From Prevotella sp. UBA2725 (GTDB lineage: Bacteria; Bacteroidota; Bacteroidia; Bacteroidales; Bacteroidaceae), in NCBI GenBank assembly GCA_002353825.1, contig DEKJ01000016.1, forward strand, positions 940 to 64,939: a DNA stretch of 64,000 bases, given 5' to 3'. Under the pieces are notes generated by a model. The model was not told the origin of the DNA. It did no database searches and was given only the letters and a program-made list of their open reading frames with translations. The position numbers and the translations under genes were made by a program. This document shows, piece after piece, positions 23,637-32,122 of this stretch (positions are counted from its first letter, which is position 1; every line of letters begins with the position of its first letter).

Positions 23637-24806
23637 ATGAAACAGAGCTATTACTTGACCGTGCTCATGCTCCTCCTCGGCATCTTCACGTTCAGTTCAT
23701 GTAGTGATGACAACGACGGACCGTCGGCGGATGTCAACAACTCCATTGTGGGTGACTGGCAGATTGCACAAGAGGACCTGAACGGAGACGGGGCTATACA
23801 AGGCATTGTGGTGCACGAAGACGGTACGGTGACGGAATGGATGTACACCGGTGTAACGCTGGATCCTTACAAGTTCGGCTTCAAAACGGGCAAATGGTCG
23901 GTCAACGGAAACCACTATGAGATGCAGCTACCGAAAGGCGGTGGCAATTATTATAACGTGACGGTGGCCGGCAACAACGATTCGCTGATGTATCTTGCTT
24001 ACAATGGCAAGACCTCTGTCATTCCCTTCCACCGGTTGGCCAAGCTGCCGGACAATGGCGACGCAACGCTCCGGCTGCTCCTGAGCTTGAAGCGGGAAAA
24101 CTTCAAGATGAGTGATCTCACGGGCTACTGGGCTTATACAGGGGATGACGGAACGGTGTATAACAATGGCTTCTACATCGATGCAGAAGGCAATGTCACG
24201 GATGTGGAAACCTATCCATACGGTCCCTCGTTTATTAAGCATTCGATACGATACCACACCGGCAAAGTGATGCTCAACGCGTATCTTTGTACCATTCCTT
24301 ATCAAGGGACAAACTACGAGCTCTATGGTGTCAACGATTCGATAATGCTCTGTAGACAAGGAGACAGTCAGCAAATGCAGCGATTCGTGCGCCAGGAGGT
24401 GCCGCAGGAGATAAAGCGGGCGGAAGAGATCGCGAACAGCAAGGTGCCTGACTGGCTTGTTGGAGAATGGGAGTCAGTGCACTATAAAGAGAAGAACGGC
24501 AGTTACATCTCAGAAGACTTTGACATCAATGAGAGCGAATGGTCACGGCAGTTCTATCGCCAGCTCGTTTTCTCTTCCGATCATCAGCTGCAGCGGGGCG
24601 GGAGAGCCGGCTTAGGAAGTGTCGAGGAGTTCTATGTCGATAATGATGTAGTATACATTACGGCATCCTTGAGTGACTTGATTAATAGTTCTATTTACGC
24701 TACTGTCGAAAGTTGGACGATTGTCTCCCATACGAATGACGAGTTGGTCCTCAAATGGTCCTATGAAGACAGTTACAAGATCTATACTTATAAACGCAAG
24801 CAATGA
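23637..24806 (+). CDS. Lipoprotein of unknown function
   Basis: A 389-residue lipoprotein. From the ATG at 23637 it begins MKQSYYLTVLMLLLGIFTFS and has the lipobox FSSCSDDND, a Cys followed by acidic residues that favours export to the cell surface in Bacteroidota. The mature part has two or three lipocalin-like repeats (GDWQIAQEDLNGDG, LTGYWAYTGDDGTVYNNG, LVGEWESVHYKEKNG), each starting with the W-containing strand of such domains. It overlaps the downstream barrel gene by four bases (ATGA), so the two form an operon. Confidence 0.78.
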   Translation: MKQSYYLTVLMLLLGIFTFSSCSDDNDGPSADVNNSIVGDWQIAQEDLNGDGAIQGIVVHEDGTVTEWMYTGVTLDPYKFGFKTGKWSVNGNHYEMQLPKGGGNYYNVTVAGNNDSLMYLAYNGKTSVIPFHRLAKLPDNGDATLRLLLSLKRENFKMSDLTGYWAYTGDDGTVYNNGFYIDAEGNVTDVETYPYGPSFIKHSIRYHTGKVMLNAYLCTIPYQGTNYELYGVNDSIMLCRQGDSQQMQRFVRQEVPQEIKRAEEIANSKVPDWLVGEWESVHYKEKNGSYISEDFDINESEWSRQFYRQLVFSSDHQLQRGGRAGLGSVEEFYVDNDVVYITASLSDLINSSIYATVESWTIVSHTNDELVLKWSYEDSYKIYTYKRKQ

Positions 24807-25513
24807 TGAAAAAGATATTCTCCTTACTGATGATCCTCCTGCCGCTAATGGCTTCAGCTCAGAATGAGAGCAGACGTGTGTCTCTGGAGCCACGTGGCGG
24901 TCTGACGATATCGAAGATGAACGGCTCAGCGCTGCAGGTCTCAGAGACCTGGAAAACGGGATGTACGGCTGGCGTGGAGGTGGAGATCCCGCTCTCCCGC
25001 TACTATTCGCTCACGACGGGTGCTGACATCAGCGACATTGGTACCGGCACCAAGAAACAGTATATGAATGACGGCTATTCCACTGTAAAAGAGAAGCTCG
25101 TGGTGACCTACGTCACGGTGCCCTTGCAGATGAAGGCTTATTTCAAAGGCGTGAGGGGCTTGTCGGCTCACCTCGGTCTACAGGCCGGCTTTCTTGTCAG
25201 GGCAAGGGACAAGGCGACGATAAAAAGTATCCGCACGATGGATATAGGCGACGGCACTTCCTCGATGTACCTGTGGGAGAACTATACGGAGAAAAAGACG
25301 GAGAATGTAAGCGATAAGTTCCGCAATTTTGTGGCCGGCATACCTATGGGCTTGAGCTACGAGCATCGCAACGTGATGATTGATGCGACCTATACCCTTG
25401 AGGTGCTGCGTCAGGCTATGAGTTTCCCTTATTCCAACGGATTTTTGTCCGGAACTGTTTCCGCCCGCAACTATCCGATCTACATCACGATTGGATACAA
25501 GTTCCGGCTATAG
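24803..25513 (+). CDS. Outer-membrane beta-barrel protein (PorT-like)
   Basis: A 236-residue protein with signal peptide MMKKIFSLLMILLPLMASA, then Q. The barrel strands follow (PRGGLTISKMNG..., TAGVEVEIPLSRYYSLTTGADIS, VPLQMKAYFKGVRGLSAHLGLQAGF) and it ends IYITIGYKFRL. It is translationally coupled to the lipoprotein before it, suggesting the two act together at the outer membrane. One base separates its stop from that of the convergent SNF2 gene. Confidence 0.85.
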   Translation: MMKKIFSLLMILLPLMASAQNESRRVSLEPRGGLTISKMNGSALQVSETWKTGCTAGVEVEIPLSRYYSLTTGADISDIGTGTKKQYMNDGYSTVKEKLVVTYVTVPLQMKAYFKGVRGLSAHLGLQAGFLVRARDKATIKSIRTMDIGDGTSSMYLWENYTEKKTENVSDKFRNFVAGIPMGLSYEHRNVMIDATYTLEVLRQAMSFPYSNGFLSGTVSARNYPIYITIGYKFRL

Positions 25514-25514
25514 A

Positions 25515-28097
25515 CTATTTCGCCTGGAAGAGTTTGCCAAGGAGACCCAACATCTGCACGACAGTATCTTTATTGGGTACAGGAATCCTCAGACTGGTCT
25601 CTCCGGTCTCCTTGTTCTCTTCTACAAGACTGTCGACAAGCTCCCGAGTAGACTCTTCTGTCTTGAGCGCAGAAGCCAGTCCGGAGAGGAACGAGACGCC
25701 ATCGGAAACAAGTTTCTTAGCACGAGTCTTGCGCTGAGCAGCATCGTTCGATGGATGTTCCTGCGTAGAGGTCTTATCGGATGAAGGTTGGGACTCCGGT
25801 TGAACGCTTTCCTCTGCTTCTTCCTCCGACGAGCTCTCTTTCTGCCCTGCATCGGTATCCGCTGCATCGGCTGGAACAGTAGAAGGTTTTTCTTTCTCCG
25901 AGTCTTCCACAGGCTCTTCTCCGCTGGACACAGGCGTCTCCATTGTCTCCTTGAGGTCATCCATGATCTTACTGAACTTGTTGTTGCTTGCGAAGATCGT
26001 GTCTTCGCCGCCATCAAGCACACCTTCGAACATGGATGTCTTGAACTTCAATTTGGCAAGCATGCTTTCCTCAAAAGTATTGGCGGCGACAAGGTTGATG
26101 ACTTCGATGTTACGCTCCTGACCAATACGATAAATGCGTGCCACACGTTGCTCCAATACAGCTGGATTCCAAGGCAGATCTACATTGATGATGACGGAGG
26201 CAACCTGAAGGTTCAATCCTGTGCTCCCGGCATCGGTAGAAAGGAACACACGACTCTCTGGAAGGTCTGTGAAGTTATTGACCAAGTCCTTCCTTGCTTT
26301 TGATGGCACACTGCCATGGAGATATTCATATCGAATATTGTGGTTCTCCAATTCCTGAGCTATGATACGTGTCATGCGCTCCCATTGACTGAAGACCACG
26401 ACTTTTTCATCTCCACCCTCTATGACATTCCGAATGATATTCACTGTCTCATCCACTTTCGTGTCATAACGCGTCTTCTGATCAAGGATATAGGTTGAGT
26501 CACACACACAGCGCATCTGCTGTAAGTACATCATCAACCTGCGTCTGTCAGTTTCTGAAAGGAAATGCATGCGATCCCATTTCTGTATCAGCCGACTGAC
26601 GCTCCATTTCGCCTCGTCATGAACCGCCATCTGTTCTTTAGTCATAGGCATCATGAGATTCTTATCCTGGCGTTTGGGCAGTTGAAGGCGCACATCGCGC
26701 TTGCGGCGACGGATGAGGACAGCCCTGAGCCGATCACCAAGTTCATTAAGATTGCGATAACCGATGGTTGCACCTTTGTTGTCCTTGACAATATATCGGT
26801 CACGGAAAAGATAGAACGGGCCGAGAAGAAACTGGTCGACAAGCTCTACGACAGAGTAGAGTTCCTCAAGTTTATTCTCGAGCGGTGTACCGGAGAGAAT
26901 GACTGCATAGTGGGAATCGATTTTCCGGGCTGCACGTGCTATCTGTGTATCCCAGTTCTTGAGTCTTTGCACTTCGTCAATGATAAGCATGTCTGTACGA
27001 AGATGCCCCCAAGCCTTGACATCATTGGTTACAGCATTATAAGATACAATCTTGTAAGGTTCATCTTCAAAATATTGGTCGCGACGCTTGAGCTGTAAAC
27101 CTTCGATGACTCGGACCTTCTCTCCCGTGAACCTCTCTATCTCCCGCTTCCATTGATACTTTAGCGAGGTAGGACAAATAATAAGAATAGACTCTACAAG
27201 GCCCTTACTCTTTAAAAGTTGCGCCGTACCAATGGCTTGTACTGTCTTGCCCAGTCCCATCTCATCAGCAATGATAGCCCTACCAGCTTTTGCTGCAAAA
27301 CGGATGCCTTCCTTCTGATAGTCGTAAAGACGGGTATGAAGTAATTGAGAGAAGACTTCATCCTTCAGGCTATCCACCCAAAGAGCGCGCTCATAATGCT
27401 CCCGTTTCTCAAGTACATATTCCAACGCATCATTATAGCAACGAAAGGTATCATCAATCTTCTTAGCTTTTGAGAGGAATTGTTCAAAATACCGAATTTC
27501 GTCTGCATTCAGCTCATCATCCGTGAAAAAATCTGCGGCGAGTTTTTCAAACTCTTTCTTATGGTCCTGACCAATACGGATTCTAACTATCCGTCCTTTC
27601 GAATAATCGATATAAACAGAGGTATATGGGGGAATCTCACGATGAACGTAATGCCCCTTACGCCCCACCCACATCTTCACTGCTTCGAGATGTTTGCAAG
27701 TACCAAGTTGCGAAGTCTTGAAATCCATGCAAGAACAATAGTTCCAAGGACTTTTCGCACCTCGATAAACCACTTTGTAGGTCTCATGTTTCAATGGGTT
27801 CGTGACATAATATTCGCCCGGCGCATTCTCCTCATCGACAGAAGAAATCACGAAGTCAGACTCTTGCGCAGCTTGTTTGCGGAGCAGCTGCTGCCATGTT
27901 TTCAGGTCAAGCCCATCCGGCTTATACTGATAGGGAATATGCTTTGTTTTCTTGCTCGCAGCCTTAGACTTCTTGCCAGAAGCCTCTGTCTTCTTACTTG
28001 AAGACTCTGAATTGCCACTAGAGGTTTTCACCTTCTTGGTTGAAACCTTTGCCTTTCTAACAGACATCTTTGCTTCTTTTTTCGATTTCGTTCTCAT
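25515..28097 (-). CDS. SWIM-domain SNF2-family helicase
   Basis: An 860-residue protein from the ATG at 28097. It has a Lys/Ser-rich N-terminus (residues 1-60) and a SWIM zinc motif CSCMDF...GTCKHLE (near residue 125). A SNF2 ATPase core follows: ADEMGLGKTVQA (motif I), IIDEVQRLKN (motif II) and the C-terminal RecA lobe with GSTGLNLQVAS and QRVARIYRIGQ. The acidic low-complexity tail and final helical part are Bacteroidales-specific. A leftward TAATTTTG box at 28124-28131 lies between 28097 and an earlier ATG at 28151 and supports the later start. Expected to remodel or translocate on DNA; no partner is adjacent. Confidence 0.92.
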   Translation of the reverse strand: MRTKSKKEAKMSVRKAKVSTKKVKTSSGNSESSSKKTEASGKKSKAASKKTKHIPYQYKPDGLDLKTWQQLLRKQAAQESDFVISSVDEENAPGEYYVTNPLKHETYKVVYRGAKSPWNYCSCMDFKTSQLGTCKHLEAVKMWVGRKGHYVHREIPPYTSVYIDYSKGRIVRIRIGQDHKKEFEKLAADFFTDDELNADEIRYFEQFLSKAKKIDDTFRCYNDALEYVLEKREHYERALWVDSLKDEVFSQLLHTRLYDYQKEGIRFAAKAGRAIIADEMGLGKTVQAIGTAQLLKSKGLVESILIICPTSLKYQWKREIERFTGEKVRVIEGLQLKRRDQYFEDEPYKIVSYNAVTNDVKAWGHLRTDMLIIDEVQRLKNWDTQIARAARKIDSHYAVILSGTPLENKLEELYSVVELVDQFLLGPFYLFRDRYIVKDNKGATIGYRNLNELGDRLRAVLIRRRKRDVRLQLPKRQDKNLMMPMTKEQMAVHDEAKWSVSRLIQKWDRMHFLSETDRRRLMMYLQQMRCVCDSTYILDQKTRYDTKVDETVNIIRNVIEGGDEKVVVFSQWERMTRIIAQELENHNIRYEYLHGSVPSKARKDLVNNFTDLPESRVFLSTDAGSTGLNLQVASVIINVDLPWNPAVLEQRVARIYRIGQERNIEVINLVAANTFEESMLAKLKFKTSMFEGVLDGGEDTIFASNNKFSKIMDDLKETMETPVSSGEEPVEDSEKEKPSTVPADAADTDAGQKESSSEEEAEESVQPESQPSSDKTSTQEHPSNDAAQRKTRAKKLVSDGVSFLSGLASALKTEESTRELVDSLVEENKETGETSLRIPVPNKDTVVQMLGLLGKLFQAK

Positions 28098-28150
28098 GAG
28101 TTGCCTTGACCAATGATTTCTTGCAAAATTAGCAAAAAACTCCCATTCCA

Positions 28151-28182
28151 TTTGTTTCTTTCAAAAAAAACTTCTACCTTTG
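28151..28182 (+). promoter_or_regulatory. Promoter of tRNA-Leu
   Basis: TTTG (28151-28154), 20 bases, TACCTTTG (28175-28182). It points at the tRNA gene 80 bases downstream. Confidence 0.75.
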
Positions 28183-28261
28183 CACCACATTTTATGGATT
28201 TCCTGATTAGGAATTCTATTATATATGAGAATCGCTGTCTCGATGGCGGTTTTTGAGTCTT

Positions 28262-28346
28262 GCCCAGATGGCGGAATAGGTAGACGCGCTGGTCTCAAAC
28301 ACCAGTGCCGCAAGGCATCTCGGTTCGAGCCCGAGTCTGGGTACCC
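28262..28346 (+). tRNA. tRNA-Leu (anticodon CAA)
   Basis: The acceptor arm GCCCAGA pairs with TCTGGGT (one G-U). The anticodon stem CTGGT/ACCAG encloses the loop CTCAAAC, giving anticodon CAA, and the T arm is GGTTCGAGCCC. The long variable arm TGCCGCAAGGCA is typical of class II tRNA. CCA is not fully encoded (ACCC follows). It lies at the border of the decayed accessory island to its right. Confidence 0.95.
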
Positions 28347-28350
28347 TTAT

Positions 28351-28393
28351 AATCCCGTAAGTATCTTTAAATAAAGAACTTACGGGATTTTTC
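28351..28393 (+). terminator. Terminator after tRNA-Leu
   Basis: AATCCCGTAAGT (28351-28362) pairs with ACTTACGGGATT (28378-28389), followed by TTTC. It starts a few bases after the tRNA. Confidence 0.88.
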
Positions 28394-28757
28394 ATTTCCT
28401 TTTGGGATACATTTGAGAAACATTTCGGATATCTTTCGTCTCATGCCTTTTTGAGAAACAGAAAAGTCCGCAAACTCTCGTGTTGAGGTTTGCGGACCCT
28501 TTCCTTTCAATGCATAATTAAATTTGCATACTTACCTATAGCTTTCCTCACCGTATTTGTTTATTGGTATGACATTTAACTTAGGGTATGAAGTTGTGAC
28601 TGTTAAGTCCCGTCCTGTCTTTAATGAAATTTCAGAATAGTTCGTTTGTCTATATAGCTACTTCATGTCTGATTTTAACCGCTTCAGATATTTTACTCTT
28701 GGTTAAAGACCTGAATAGAAGTAATTTTGCATCGTTTTTAAGAAAAAGATACAAGCA
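28394..28757. other. Intergenic stretch with one orphan terminator-like hairpin
   Basis: GTCCGCAAAC (28466-28475) pairs with GTTTGCGGAC (28488-28497), followed by CCTTTCCTTT. No gene ends just upstream, so it may be the remaining terminator of a lost gene of the island. A rightward promoter TTG (28699-28701), 20 bases, TAATTTTG (28722-28729) precedes the lipoprotein at 28758. Nothing else is evident. Confidence 0.7.
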
Positions 28758-29741
28758 ATGAAGAAGTTTTTACTTATGTTAGTTGCGATTTTATTGATTT
28801 GCTCTTGCAGCAATGAGCAGGACAATCTCGCAAACAACCCTACCATTAATGACAAGGTTCGGGTTACTACAAATGAAGATGTCATAACCTTTCAAAACAA
28901 GGAGGATCTCTTGAACGCTATCAATGTGGATGGGGATTTAACCCGTGCTACCGTCGCTAGATACAATGTTGGTGACAAGTTCGTGTCGCTTCTTGACGAG
29001 ATTACACCGACATCCGAATGTTGGGGTGATTTTTCGAAAGAGGAGCAAGACAGCATATTAACGGAACATATGACATATTATGAGGCTGAAGGTTATGATG
29101 AGTTAGTGCCCAATGAGGGCTTTGCCAAATTATTGAATTGGCGAGGAGAGATATTAGTGAATGACTCCTTATATAGAATAACACCTATTGGAACTTTCCG
29201 TTCTGCGAAGCAATACAGTGCGGAAATGGACAGCCTATACAACGCTCTCATCAATTCAAATGACAGCATAGCCTTCAATGGTTCTGACTATATAGCCTTG
29301 TCGCCAAATGTCATTCTCTACAACAGTTTTGACAAAATCGGCTTTGACGATTCAGACGCATCAACACGTGCCACTTCCGTTCCTTTGAAGCATTATTTAA
29401 CTACAGAGAGTAATGGTTGGGTATGGAAAGAAATGGGTAAATTATTAGGATTAGGAGAAAGATCTACGAAACACTATGAATATCTTCACAAGAAGAGAGT
29501 TGACGGATCATTTTATGATTACAATTATGGTGTTTACCATGAGAGTGGAGCGTTTGTTTCTGCAAGTAGAAAACGTGGTGGTTTCCTCAGGAAAGTCAAT
29601 GGTTGGAAATCATATAAAGCGAATAATCTCGAAATTGATTGTGAAAATGTAGAGTTTGTTCTCGACATTAAAACGCCTAAGACGCCAAGCGTTCATCATC
29701 GTATGTGGCATCAAGCAGCTTATCACGCTCCTCAAGAGTGA
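28758..29741 (+). CDS. Lipoprotein, C-terminus replaced at a deletion scar
   Basis: A 327-residue lipoprotein with lipobox LLICSCSNEQDN (Cys near residue 16-18). The acidic, Asn-rich mature part resembles no family I recognise; it contains a predicted soluble fold with GNGWVWKEMGK-like aromatic segments near residue 220. After about residue 308 (LDIKTPKT) the reading frame runs into sequence that is the complement of an integrase gene, so the last 20 residues are probably not native. It has a good promoter. Higher A+T than its neighbours suggests transfer. Confidence 0.6.
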   Translation: MKKFLLMLVAILLICSCSNEQDNLANNPTINDKVRVTTNEDVITFQNKEDLLNAINVDGDLTRATVARYNVGDKFVSLLDEITPTSECWGDFSKEEQDSILTEHMTYYEAEGYDELVPNEGFAKLLNWRGEILVNDSLYRITPIGTFRSAKQYSAEMDSLYNALINSNDSIAFNGSDYIALSPNVILYNSFDKIGFDDSDASTRATSVPLKHYLTTESNGWVWKEMGKLLGLGERSTKHYEYLHKKRVDGSFYDYNYGVYHESGAFVSASRKRGGFLRKVNGWKSYKANNLEIDCENVEFVLDIKTPKTPSVHHRMWHQAAYHAPQE

Positions 29742-30249
29742 TAAACACCGGCGTGCCATATACAGGCTCGTCAAGATGGAACTTGTCGAAAGGACGGTTC
29801 TGTGTCAGCTCGTTATCATAGCACCATCTGAAGAACGTGCGTATCTTGCAGAAGTAATCAATGAGCGTGTTATCTCCCCGTGGCTTGGAAGGACGCTTCT
29901 CAGGGGCCTTCTCAAAGAGTTCGGGATAGTTCTCACGGTAGATATGCTCATTCTTGGCATATTTCCAGATATCATGAAGCATCGCGTTGTCCACATCATC
30001 TATATATAAGGTGAAGTGACGCTTGCGTGGATGGGTCAGCCTGACAAACAACTCATAGCGTTGCAGCATACGCATCACAACTTTGTTGTTACGAATACGG
30101 ATATCCGACAATGGATGCATATCTAAATAATAGTCAAACAGGGAGAGCAACGTCTTCTTCTCCTCTACAGTCTCCTTCTTGTACTTACTTGGATTGTAGT
30201 ACTTGTCAAGAATCGACTCAGCGATATATGGGTGAGTTTGACACAGCAA
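29677..30249 (-). pseudogene. Tyrosine recombinase (integrase) fragment lacking the catalytic domain
   Basis: About 190 residues of a Bacteroidetes-type tyrosine recombinase: the SAM-like core-binding domain (FTLYIDDVDNAMLHDIWKYAKNE...DNTLIDYFCKIRTFFRWCYDNELTQNRPFDKF) and the linker ITLEERDKLL. The gene stops before the catalytic domain with its R-H-R-Y residues, and its N-terminus is also missing, replaced at about 30249 by unrelated sequence. It cannot be an active integrase. It marks a former integrative element next to tRNA-Leu. Confidence 0.85.
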
Positions 30250-30416
30250 GAAACGATGCTGCCCTTGAAAAGGTTTTCGAGTTGCCTAATACGCATTCAG
30301 AAGAGGATAAGCTCTATGAACAACTTAGCAAGATGGACCGGGAGCTGCTCATGCGGGTATTGGTTCGAATGAGATTTTTTGATCAGAATCCGGCTGAAAT
30401 CAAAATAAATGATTAA
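30246..30416 (+). pseudogene. C-terminal fragment of an unidentified protein
   Basis: From 30246 the plus frame encodes ARNDAALEKVFELPNTHSEE and continues for about 36 residues to QNPAEIKIND and a stop. The segment is helical and protein-like. Its upstream part is cut off exactly where the integrase fragment begins, which indicates another deletion junction at about 30246-30249. It ends nine bases before the next gene. The family is not recognised. Confidence 0.5.
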
Positions 30417-30425
30417 ATTTGTGGC

Positions 30426-32054
30426 ATGATAGACAAGGCATTTGACATCAATTCTCTTATTGGATACAAGGAGAACAACCAACTGGAGGCTAAGAAAGCT
30501 ACGGGCGGTCTGCCACACAGCATGTGGGAGACCTATTCCTCTTTTGCCAACACTGATGGGGGAGTGATCCTTCTTGGTGTGGAAGAAAAGAAGGATGGCT
30601 CGCTCATACCTGTTGGTGTTGACAATCCTGAACAGATGGTGAAGGACATATGGAATACTGTCAATAACCAGCAGAAAGTGAGCGTTAACCTTCTGATGGA
30701 TAAAAACGTCACTGTAGAAAGCGTTGATGGTAAGGAGATTGTTATGGTGAAGGTTCCCCGTGCCGAGCGTTTTGTCCGTCCTGTCTATCTCAACCAGAAC
30801 CCTGAATCGGGCAGCTACCGCAGAAATGGAGAAGGCGATTACCATTGCACGAAAGAAGAGGTCTCGGCCATGTTCCGAGATGCGAGCCGTGTGAGCCAGG
30901 ATCAGAAGGTGCTGACAAATAAGAATATGTCGGCATTCTGTATGGATACAGTACATAGCTATCGAAATTTGTATAATTCCGTTCACCCAAGTCATGTGTG
31001 GCGTGACCTTGATGACGAAACATTTCTGTTGAAGATAGGTGCTGTAGGGTATGATGAGAATCTGAAGGGACTGCACCCAACGGTTGCCGGCCTTCTCATG
31101 TTTGGCTATGAATATGAGATGCTGCAAGAGTTTCCCCAGTATTTTCTTGATTATCAGGAACACAAGGATCCTTCTATCCGGTGGACAGACCGGCTTGTAT
31201 CTAATAATGGTGAATGGAGTGGCAATCTGTTTGATTTCTTCTTCTCTGTTTCCAATAAGTTGACCGCAGACTTGCCACGTCCTTTCAAACTTGATGGGAT
31301 CATTCGAGTAGATGACACCTTCCTGCATCAAGCTGTAAGAGAGGCGTTGCTCAATACACTTGTTAACGCTGACTACTATGGCAGACGTGGTGTTGTCATC
31401 ACCAAATCATTGGATGGGTTCACTTTCTCCAATCCCGGTGATTTTCGCATTCCAGTTAAGGAAGCCATAGGCGGTGGCATATCGGATCCTCGAAACAGTG
31501 TTATCTTCAAGATGTTCGTTATGGTTAACCTTGGCGAGCGTGCAGGAAGTGGACTGCCAACTATATATAAAGGTTGGGAGGAGGCCTACGGCGAAGCCCC
31601 GACCCTGACAGACAGCCATAATCCAGATAGAGTGAAGCTTATCCTGCATTGTGAGAATATCGCCCAGGCCAAATTCTCAATCGACGATAAACCGACAGAT
31701 AATCGACATATAGTCGGCGATAAATCGGCGATAAATACAGAAATCGGCGATAAATCGGCGATAAATGATGAAATTGTCGCTGAACCGACAGACAACCGAC
31801 AGATAACCGGCGATAAATCGGCGATAAACACAGAAACTGGCGATAAATCGGCGATAAAAGCTGAGTCTCAAGATAAGAAGGTGATGATAATGGAGTATCT
31901 ATCGACTGTTAGAACTGCAAGATCTTCAGAAATAGCCAATTTTATAGGATTGGGAATAAGTAGGACTAAGGATTACTTAGGGGAACTGGCTCGAGAAGGG
32001 AAAATCGTCATTCATGGCGCAAACAAGAATAGGACATACTCACTAATGTATTAG
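30426..32054 (+). CDS. AlbA_2 (Schlafen-like) ATP-binding protein with RecG-like C-terminal region
   Basis: A 542-residue protein. The N-terminal AlbA_2/divergent AAA-4 domain is seen at LPHSMWETYSSFANTDGGVILLGVEEKKDG (residues 29-58). The middle has the GHKL-like segment HQAVREALLNTLVNADY near residue 300 and GERAGSGLPTIYKGW near 370. Residues 420-480 are a low-complexity region of GDKSAINTEI repeats, and a winged helix forms the C-terminus (SSEIANFIGLGISRTKDYLGELAREGKIV). The family is linked to regulation and defence, but the activity is unknown. A remnant of a second member lies at 34722. It lies directly upstream of the TOTE gene. Confidence 0.85.
   Translation: MIDKAFDINSLIGYKENNQLEAKKATGGLPHSMWETYSSFANTDGGVILLGVEEKKDGSLIPVGVDNPEQMVKDIWNTVNNQQKVSVNLLMDKNVTVESVDGKEIVMVKVPRAERFVRPVYLNQNPESGSYRRNGEGDYHCTKEEVSAMFRDASRVSQDQKVLTNKNMSAFCMDTVHSYRNLYNSVHPSHVWRDLDDETFLLKIGAVGYDENLKGLHPTVAGLLMFGYEYEMLQEFPQYFLDYQEHKDPSIRWTDRLVSNNGEWSGNLFDFFFSVSNKLTADLPRPFKLDGIIRVDDTFLHQAVREALLNTLVNADYYGRRGVVITKSLDGFTFSNPGDFRIPVKEAIGGGISDPRNSVIFKMFVMVNLGERAGSGLPTIYKGWEEAYGEAPTLTDSHNPDRVKLILHCENIAQAKFSIDDKPTDNRHIVGDKSAINTEIGDKSAINDEIVAEPTDNRQITGDKSAINTETGDKSAIKAESQDKKVMIMEYLSTVRTARSSEIANFIGLGISRTKDYLGELAREGKIVIHGANKNRTYSLMY
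31681..31860 (+). repeat. 11-bp repeats inside the AlbA_2 gene
   Basis: The coding region is built from 11-base units (TCGGCGATAAA, CCGACAGATAA) in runs of two to four, joined by 8-base connectors. 11+11+8 gives 30 bases, so the frame is kept as ten-residue GDKSAINTEI repeats. About a dozen units are present. Confidence 0.85.
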
Positions 32055-32122
32055 TGAGATAAATTGGCAAACCCATAAAATAAGGTCGGTAGTGACAATA
32101 CTGAATATCGGGAAGTACAGAA

